In this document: piece after piece, positions 43,341 through 48,318 of the stretch
How positions within the stretch are numbered: the first letter of the stretch is position 1
How the letters are laid out: each line of letters opens with the position of its first letter
Source: Ureibacillus endophyticus
GTDB taxonomy: Bacteria; Bacillota; Bacilli; Bacillales_A; Planococcaceae
Assembly (NCBI RefSeq): GCF_003628435.1
Contig: NZ_RBZN01000025.1
Span: 1 to 48,318, forward strand
Direction of reading: 5' to 3'
DNA: 48,318 nt
Notes under the pieces: model-generated
What the model saw: the letters and a program-made list of their open reading frames with translations, nothing else
What the model was told of the DNA's origin: nothing
Database searches by the model: none
Translations under genes and position numbers: made by a program

Positions 43341-44508
43341 CTAATGGTACATATCCAACTTTTTCTACTAATTGTTGACCTTGCTCAGATAATACCCAAT
43401 CAATCAATTTTTCAACATTCGGGTTTGTCGAGCCAGCTGTGACAATATAAAACTCCGAAGATATCGGGTAACTATCATTTCGAATATTTTCTTTTGTCGG
43501 TGCTACCCCGTTTACCTCCAACAATTTAATTTGATCATTTTTCACCATTTCATTTGAGTAATATCTAAAGGTATACCCAATAGCATTTTTAAAATTTTTA
43601 TATTGAGATACTTCACGAATGATCTCTCCCATCCCAGTAGCAATTTGTTCTGTAGGAGCCTCTTTAATTGGCGTATCCCCCATTAACTTTTGTAATGCCG
43701 TTTGAGAGCCACTTTCTTCAGGACGTTGGAATGCACGGATTTCGTCATTATTTCCGCCAACATCCTTCCAATTCGTAATCTCACCAGAATATATCCCTTT
43801 AATCTGATCTAGAGTTAATCCATCCACTTTATTTTTCTGATTCACAAAGAAAACAAATGCTTCTCTTCCAATTGGCGTAAGTTTCAGTTCCTTCCCTAAA
43901 CGCTTCGCATAGTTTTGTTGCGAATCAGATGGACCCGCTGCAAAAATCATATCCACCTTGCCTTTGATTAAATTATCATAGGCATCCGGTGTTGTATTGA
44001 CCATCACTTCACTATCGTATGGGTAATAATCCTTTTCCGGATAAGTTGCTTGCACAATGGCTGAATAGAGCGGGTATAACGCTGTTGCTCCATCAATTTT
44101 TGGCAAATCTTCCGTAAGCTTCAACGTAGCTTCTTCCTCTAGCTCCACCACAATGGATTCTTCAGAAAATGGGCGATATTGATAAATGTCCACTTCTGCA
44201 TCAACAGTAGGAATTGAATTTAAATACAATTGTTTTATTGGTGAAATGCAAGCAATGGCCAGCGCCACTCCACTGACAATCCCAAATACCATTTTCCGTT
44301 TTTTCGTTTTGAAGAATTTATAAATATTGAAAACTATTAATAGATAAAGAATCACAGCAACGACTAAAATTAGCGGAATATAGTGCAGTTGACCAGCTAA
44401 TAAAAACATGAACGATACAGGTGCTAATACAAATAGAAAACAGAATAAAACCAACAATGAACTAAAGAAATTCAAGGTAAATACCTCCTCTCCTTTATCA
44501 TTCGACAT
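43333..44508 (-). CDS. Membrane-anchored PstS-like substrate-binding protein
   Basis: The start is probably TTG 44475 (LNFFSSLLV), eight bases after GGAGAGGAGG, giving 380 residues; the ATG at 44508 lies upstream of that site. Three hydrophobic helices (about residues 15-35, 40-62 and 72-95 from 44508) precede an extracytoplasmic PBP type 2 domain with IDGATALYPLYSAIVQ, TPDAYDNLIKGKVDMIFAAG, SGEITNWKDVGGNNDEIRAF and PEESGSQTAL, as in PstS. Three helices before a PstS domain is unusual, since PstS is normally a lipoprotein. No pstCAB is adjacent, so it may sense rather than transport. Confidence 0.85.
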   Translation of the reverse strand: MSNDKGEEVFTLNFFSSLLVLFCFLFVLAPVSFMFLLAGQLHYIPLILVVAVILYLLIVFNIYKFFKTKKRKMVFGIVSGVALAIACISPIKQLYLNSIPTVDAEVDIYQYRPFSEESIVVELEEEATLKLTEDLPKIDGATALYPLYSAIVQATYPEKDYYPYDSEVMVNTTPDAYDNLIKGKVDMIFAAGPSDSQQNYAKRLGKELKLTPIGREAFVFFVNQKNKVDGLTLDQIKGIYSGEITNWKDVGGNNDEIRAFQRPEESGSQTALQKLMGDTPIKEAPTEQIATGMGEIIREVSQYKNFKNAIGYTFRYYSNEMVKNDQIKLLEVNGVAPTKENIRNDSYPISSEFYIVTAGSTNPNVEKLIDWVLSEQGQQLVEKVGYVPLEP

Positions 44509-44619
44509 AAATCACTAGAATCCTACTTTTTTAGGGAGTTTTCTAGTTAGTTCGAATTTTCCGACATCAACTGCCAACTTTATATTATAATAATGGATGT
44601 AACATAACATGTAAGGAGA

Positions 44620-45306
44620 ATGAAAATGGAACTTAAATATACAGGTAAAACGAAAAATGTATACAAATTAGAAGATGGTAATTATTTATTACAATTCAAA
44701 GATGATGTAACAGGTGTGGATGGCGTGTTTGATCCAGGCGCAAACTCAGTTGGGTTAACATTAGAAGGTGCTGGCCGCGCAGGATTACGTTTAACAAAAT
44801 ACTTTTTTGAAATTTTAAATGAAAAAGGCATTCCAACGCATTATATTGATGCAAATATCGAAGACGCGACTATGACAGTTAAGCCTGCCGAAGTGTTTGG
44901 GAAAGGTCTTGAAGTCATTTGCCGTTACCGTGCAGTAGGAAGCTTCTTACGCCGCTATGGATTATATGCAAAAGAAGGACAACCTCTTGACGCATTCGTG
45001 GAAGTAACATTAAAAGACGACTTACGCGAAGACCCACCAATTAGCGAAGACGCATTAGATATGCTAGGCATCTTAACTAAAGCTGAATACCAACAACTAA
45101 AATCACTGACTCAACAAATCGGAAATGTCGTAAAAGAAGAACTTGCGAAAAAAGGTATCGAACTATACGACATCAAATTCGAATTCGGACGAGTTGGAGA
45201 GGACAAACAAATCGTTCTAATCGACGAAATTTCAGGCGGCAACATGCGTGCTTACAAAGACGGAGAATACATTGAGCCTCTTGAATTAGAGAAGATGTTT
45301 TTATAA
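44620..45306 (+). CDS. PurC-like SAICAR synthase paralog
   Basis: About 226 residues; start probably ATG 44626 (MELKYTG) with AAGGAG seven bases away rather than 44620. KTKNVYKLEDGNYLLQFKDD and IELYDIKFEFGRVG match SAICAR synthase, but key family segments differ. ICRYRAVGSF stands where PurC has VVRN.AAGS, and DEISGGNMRAYKDG where PurC has DEISPDTCRLWD. It is outside any pur operon. It may act on a different nucleotide or amino acid. Possible PurR-box-like GTTCGAATTTT lies about 70 bp upstream. Confidence 0.85.
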   Translation: MKMELKYTGKTKNVYKLEDGNYLLQFKDDVTGVDGVFDPGANSVGLTLEGAGRAGLRLTKYFFEILNEKGIPTHYIDANIEDATMTVKPAEVFGKGLEVICRYRAVGSFLRRYGLYAKEGQPLDAFVEVTLKDDLREDPPISEDALDMLGILTKAEYQQLKSLTQQIGNVVKEELAKKGIELYDIKFEFGRVGEDKQIVLIDEISGGNMRAYKDGEYIEPLELEKMFL

Positions 45307-45399
45307 TAGAATTAGAAAATGAGAAACGAGTTTGGAACAAAAGGTGGTTTTTAAAATTTATTAAAAAATATAGTGATGAAAATCTGCTATTAAGAAAAA

Positions 45400-45572
45400 G
45401 TTGATTGGAATGGAGTGTGGCTGAGTGTAGCTGACGGCATTCGCCTTTCGCTACAGAGCACAGCTTCCTGCGGGAATAGCATGAGCCGAAAATCCATTTT
45501 TGCCGGCCATTGACGGCAAAAATTAGTTGAGGCCATGCCCGCGGAAAGCGTCCACACGGAATGGAAATCAAC
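45400..45572. repeat. 173-bp GC-rich intergenic repeat
   Basis: Much richer in GC than its surroundings and bounded by GTTGATT...GTGTG and its complement (45400-45419 and 45553-45572). Inside are CCTTTCGCTACAGAGCACAG, CTTCCTGCGGGAATAGCATG and GCCCGCGGAAAGCGTCCACA, which I recall as a common unnamed repeat in Bacillaceae genomes. No gene. It may encode a structured RNA or be a non-autonomous mobile element. Confidence 0.7.
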
Positions 45573-45584
45573 GTTCTTCAGATC

Positions 45585-45626
45585 AAAAAGACACCATTTT
45601 TCAAGTTAGAAAAATAGTGTCTTTTT
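45585..45626. terminator. Bidirectional terminator between purC paralog and 285-residue gene
   Basis: AAAAAGACACCATTTTTC (45585-45602) and GAAAAATAGTGTCTTTTT (45609-45626) form an 18-bp stem with one mismatch. A-rich and T-rich sides make it work in both directions. Confidence 0.85.
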
Positions 45627-45672
45627 AGTTTTGTCCCAACCCCGTTTTCTTTGACTTGCTTTAACTCCAATA

Positions 45673-46530
45673 TTACTTATTTAAAGTTAATAAACCTTTC
45701 GGAAGTGTTATATCGTCCACTGAAATATTATTCATTTTACAAAAATGGAATAAAAATTGTTGGACCATTTGTTTTTCCATTGGATCTTTTTTAATTGAGT
45801 AAATATATAAGATAATTTGAGCCATCCATTCATTATCAAAATATTTATATTTTCCAGTATTCCAAGAAATTTTATTAGGTGATTTTTTATTTTTATAGTA
45901 TTTCCAAAAAGGCATTTGCTTCGATTCTTCCTCTGACAATTGGATGTTATAATTAGAATGCGCTGGAATAAACCCGCTTTCATTTAACTTCCCGATATAA
46001 CCTTTTTTCACCATAAACACTCCATGAATAAGGCGATCCTCTTCCTGAGTACCAGGTTCTTTGCTTGTTAATAAAACTGCGCTATTTTCATGTACGCGAT
46101 TCATTTTTACTGGTTTGCCTTTATTGACACCGCTTTTAACCTCACCAACAAAAACTTGACCTTTTTCAAACACTCTATGGCTCTCTTCTTCGTCACACCA
46201 AAAAACAACTTGAGATTCTGGATGTAACTTATGATTATTAGTTAACTTATCGTATTCTAATTGTTGTTTTTGTTTTTTTCGATGTTTCAAAATATCCTGC
46301 TCTTTAAGTAGCTCAGCAGCTTTTTTTTCAACCTCTTTTACTTGTAGAATTTCATGTAAAACTTTTGCTTCCGTCTTATCATGCAATGTTAAGTATTTAG
46401 AAAAACCTTCTGGATACATAAACTTTTTTTCTTCCACACTAAATTGCACCTTCACACTAAAATCAGTTATTGAAACAATTACACCTTCACCAAATTGCTT
46501 ATGTGTAACTTTTTTATCAATTAAATTCAT
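45673..46530 (-). CDS. Unrecognised conserved-looking protein with SH3-like N-terminus
   Basis: 285 residues. The first 50 (VTHKQFGEGVIVSITDFSVK, then FMYPEGFSKYLTL) resemble the small beta-barrel that starts 'V.H..FG.G.V' in CarD-like and UvrD C-terminal domains. Residues about 60-105 are a Lys/Glu-rich coiled coil. The rest (QVVFWCDEEESHRVFEKGQV, PAHSNYNIQLSEEESKQMPF, KYYKNKKSPNKISWNTGKYK) is unknown to me. I have seen similar proteins as hypothetical in Firmicutes. Cytosolic. GGAGG about nine bases before ATG 46530. No operon partners. Confidence 0.7.
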   Translation of the reverse strand: MNLIDKKVTHKQFGEGVIVSITDFSVKVQFSVEEKKFMYPEGFSKYLTLHDKTEAKVLHEILQVKEVEKKAAELLKEQDILKHRKKQKQQLEYDKLTNNHKLHPESQVVFWCDEEESHRVFEKGQVFVGEVKSGVNKGKPVKMNRVHENSAVLLTSKEPGTQEEDRLIHGVFMVKKGYIGKLNESGFIPAHSNYNIQLSEEESKQMPFWKYYKNKKSPNKISWNTGKYKYFDNEWMAQIILYIYSIKKDPMEKQMVQQFLFHFCKMNNISVDDITLPKGLLTLNK

Positions 46531-46627
46531 TATTTATTTTCCTCCATTCGAATAGCTCAGTTTAGCTATTTTCTTTTACTTTTAACCGTGTATAACCGTC
46601 CAAACTCATTCGATGAAGAAAAAAAAA

Positions 46628-46671
46628 GCATTTTAATTTCCTCTGACCACGTACAGAAAAAATTAAAATGC
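46628..46671 (-). terminator. Hairpin with minus-strand T-run upstream of the 285-residue gene
   Basis: GCATTTTAATTT (46628-46639) and AAATTAAAATGC (46660-46671), perfect arms with a nine-T run on the minus strand. No annotated minus-strand gene lies upstream, so it is either a leader attenuator or the end of an unrecognised small transcript. Confidence 0.6.
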
Positions 46672-46984
46672 GTTCGCTCATCAATTATTATTCAATTATA
46701 TCACATTGTTTAACTAAGAACAAATTTCAATCCGCACGGTAAAACATTAATATATTATTAACAATCGAATTCGTAGTGATTCTTATAAAATCTTTCTTTT
46801 CCTTCACCACCCTTCTTCACTATGCGCCTTAAATTCTTTGCATATAATGAGAGACAACAAAAAAAACTGCTACTAATTTCCCTTTTTGCATAACAACTTA
46901 ATTTTCCACAAATGAATTTATGATTATGAAACACAGCTTTAACTTTGACAACTATTTGGTAATGCAATATAGTATTAACAAAGG
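46672..46984. other. Intergenic region, possible short minus-strand transcript
   Basis: About 310 bp upstream of the PadR gene. A 69-codon minus-strand frame (46758-46967) has no RBS and odd composition (many Cys, Lys, Phe); I do not accept it. The terminator at 46628 suggests that something is transcribed from here leftward. Confidence 0.35.
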
Positions 46985-47042
46985 CTACTTTGTTTTACAA
47001 GGTAGTAATATTTTTAGGTCGCTATCTTGTATTACAAGGGAG
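46985..47042 (+). promoter_or_regulatory. Two matching palindromes, probable PadR operators
   Basis: CTACTTTGT-TTT-ACAAGGTAG (46985-47005) and CTATCTTGT-ATT-ACAAGGGAG (47022-47042) are the same 9-3-9 dyad, centres 37 bp apart. The second covers the ribosome binding site of the PadR gene. Position and repetition suggest PadR autoregulation. Confidence 0.65.
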
Positions 47043-47049
47043 TGTTTAA

Positions 47050-47391
47050 ATGTCCATTCGTACGCAATTATTAAAGGGGATTTTAGATGGTTGTGTGTTA
47101 TCAGTTATTGAAAAAGAGGTTGTGTATGGGTATGTATTATCTCAAAAGCTACAGCAAGCAGGACTTAAGGATGTTAGCGAAGGAACGATTTATCCGGTGT
47201 TACTACGCTTGCAGAAGAATGGCTATATAAAAGGAGAAATGCGCCCATCTCCTGCTGGTCCAGACCGCAAATATTATGAAATTACGCCACTTGGGAAAGA
47301 AGCTTTACAAGAAATTAAGGAACAATGGGCTGCCATTGCGCAACCGATTACGGTGTTATTAGGGGGGAATCAAAATGAAGAAACCAATTAA
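47050..47391 (+). CDS. PadR family transcriptional regulator
   Basis: 113 residues, subfamily s1 size. MSIRTQLLKGILDGCVLSVI, YGYVLSQKLQQAGLKDVSEG, TIYPVLLRLQKNGYIKGEMR and PAGPDRKYYEITPLG are the full PadR winged helix. The end is a short dimerisation helix. GGGAG before ATG 47050. It overlaps the next gene by 17 bp and likely represses the pair; inducer unknown. Confidence 0.95.
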   Translation: MSIRTQLLKGILDGCVLSVIEKEVVYGYVLSQKLQQAGLKDVSEGTIYPVLLRLQKNGYIKGEMRPSPAGPDRKYYEITPLGKEALQEIKEQWAAIAQPITVLLGGNQNEETN

Positions 47392-48043
47392 AACACTCAT
47401 AGCAGAAAATAATAAAAAGCGAAAATTACTAAATGAAGAAAATGTAACCTATTATGAAAATTTTCTAACGTATATACGATCTCATTTATTTAAGGATGAG
47501 CGTGCGACAGAAGAAGTGTTACTAGAGATTGTGGATCATTTATTGTTAGCACAGGAAGAAGGAAAATCAGCAGAAGAGGTGTTTGGAAAAAATCCGAAAG
47601 AACTGGCGGATGATGTCGTAGAGAATCTACCGACTGAACCTTTCCGAAATATCTTTGTATTTGGTGTAGAGTTAATGACCACGTTATTGGCTAGCTTTAC
47701 GGTTGTAATTGGAATAATGGATATTTTTATGGGACAGTCAAAAACCATCTATGCAGGAAATGCCTTGTTCATTATCGGTGCGTTCATGGCTTTGTTAGCG
47801 TTGGTGATTTGGATATTCATGAAAATGCTAAAGGAAGATTCCTTTAATCCATCAAAGTCCAAGAAATTCTATGTCTTTACAGGGCTAACATTTATGATAG
47901 GTTCCATAGCGATTGCTCTACTTGCCAACAAGATGCCAGCATTTGGCCGCGCAATCGAATTAGGTGAGTATGGTATGTTTGGTGTAGGATGTGTGCTTGT
48001 TCTAATATCGTTCCTAATGAAAAAAATCCGCGAACAACGATGA
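47375..48043 (+). CDS. DUF1129 family membrane protein
   Basis: 222 residues. A soluble N-terminal half (1-100) has FLTYIRSHLFKDERATEEVL and EVFGKNPKELADDVVENLPT, then four hydrophobic helices: VELMTTLLASFTVVIGIMDI, GNALFIIGAFMALLALVIWI, FTGLTFMIGSIAIALLANK and GMFGVGCVLVLISFLM. This is the usual layout of DUF1129/DUF1048-type proteins that pair with PadR regulators. Function unknown, possibly envelope stress. ATG 47375 has GGGGGG a few bases upstream, inside padR, so translation is coupled. Confidence 0.85.
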   Translation: MKKPIKTLIAENNKKRKLLNEENVTYYENFLTYIRSHLFKDERATEEVLLEIVDHLLLAQEEGKSAEEVFGKNPKELADDVVENLPTEPFRNIFVFGVELMTTLLASFTVVIGIMDIFMGQSKTIYAGNALFIIGAFMALLALVIWIFMKMLKEDSFNPSKSKKFYVFTGLTFMIGSIAIALLANKMPAFGRAIELGEYGMFGVGCVLVLISFLMKKIREQR

Positions 48044-48076
48044 AAAACAAAAGAGGAATTGTTTATCTAATATGGT

Positions 48077-48120
48077 ACCTGTGGATAGGACACTTGAAAA
48101 AGAGTGTGCTATTCACAGGT
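48077..48120 (+). terminator. Terminator of PadR-DUF1129 operon
   Basis: ACCTGTGGATAGGACAC (48077-48093) pairs with GTGTGCTATTCACAGGT (48104-48120) at 15 of 17 positions, followed by ATTTTTTATA. Confidence 0.75.
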
Positions 48121-48172
48121 ATTTTTTATATACTAGACTTTCAAGAGGAATAAGGACGGACAGAAGACAGCG

Positions 48173-48318
48173 ATGAGTAAACAATTATTTTCACCAGAAC
48201 AGATTGAACAACTACAAAAGAATCCACATGTATTAAAGGTAAGCGAACGTACCATTACTTACGCAGATGCATTTAAAAGTAAATTTATAGATGAATATTT
48301 AGCAGGCAAAACACCTCG
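48173..48318 (+). CDS. Probable transposase N-terminus (partial, HTH type)
   Basis: From ATG 48173 to the window end: SKQLFSPEQIEQLQKNPHVL then KVSERTITYADAFKSKFIDE and YLAGKTP. This resembles the start of HTH-containing IS3-type transposase orfA proteins of Bacillales ('QLFS.EQI..L..N..V..VS...ITY...FK'). The ribosome site is weak. Element boundaries are not visible. The rest lies outside the window. Confidence 0.6.
   Translation, partial: MSKQLFSPEQIEQLQKNPHVLKVSERTITYADAFKSKFIDEYLAGKTP

Noticed and set aside
45173-45571. 132-codon minus-strand frame across the GC-rich repeat
   Set aside because: It arises from the composition of the repeat and the antisense of the PurC-like gene; no start signal.
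46758-46967. 69-codon minus-strand frame before padR
   Set aside because: No ribosome site, odd amino-acid composition, no recognisable family.

Overview
The window is AT-rich Gram-positive DNA, most likely from the Bacillales family Planococcaceae/Caryophanaceae (Lysinibacillus, Solibacillus, Ureibacillus or a relative). Support for this comes from strong GGAGG-type ribosome binding sites, several TTG starts, dense intrinsic terminators, an rbsR-K-D-A-C-B ribose operon, a formate-tetrahydrofolate ligase, a CvfC-type protein, an ABC-F ATPase, and a GC-rich intergenic repeat of a kind common in Bacillaceae. The placement rests on recalled protein resemblance only. No rRNA, tRNA, CRISPR array or prophage was seen.

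Layout, left to right. Positions 1-121 hold the end of an IS21-type element (the last codons of the istB helper ATPase). It is inserted in a sigma-54 activator gene (86-1297, minus), which has lost its DNA-binding end. Next come a secreted protein of unknown function, a YdcF-type membrane protein, a patch of hairpins and short direct repeats, and a DegV protein. An IclR regulator sits divergent to a two-subunit CoA-transferase plus thiolase operon (6191-8703), which should interconvert 3-oxoacyl-CoA and acyl-CoA units. Downstream (about 8903-9025) lies a possible small RNA with two C-rich unpaired patches, then an orphan SLATT-like two-helix membrane protein. A flavin reductase and stand-alone riboflavin kinase form a small flavin operon. 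A DHA2 exporter is divergent from its TetR regulator, and an MFS exporter plus DUF4865 gene is divergent from a LysR regulator.

The middle (17.3-31.6 kb) has a YdbC-like protein, a GNAT acetyltransferase, an Na/Pi cotransporter, a tubby/LURP-like protein with a small partner, DoxX, aspartate kinase, a type IA topoisomerase, a small anchored protein, a DMT exporter, a heptad-repeat protein, CvfC and an ABC-F ATPase. From 31.6 to 33.1 kb a siroheme-synthesis gene is flanked on both sides by arrays of repeats with an exact 21-bp period. An HD hydrolase and a second DoxX protein follow.

The right third holds the complete ribose operon (34380-40001, minus) with two operator-like palindromes upstream of rbsR, a C26 glutamine amidotransferase, formate-tetrahydrofolate ligase, a cold-shock protein, an anchored PstS-like protein, a divergent PurC paralog, a 173-bp GC-rich repeat, an unrecognised 285-residue protein, and a PadR plus DUF1129 pair with two matching palindromes in front. 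The window ends in the first codons of a probable transposase.

The most unusual features are the 21-bp phased repeats with different conserved cores at different loci, the possible C-rich small RNA, the divergent PurC paralog, the orphan SLATT-like protein and the IS-truncated sigma-54 activator. No complete new defence or biosynthetic system was identified.
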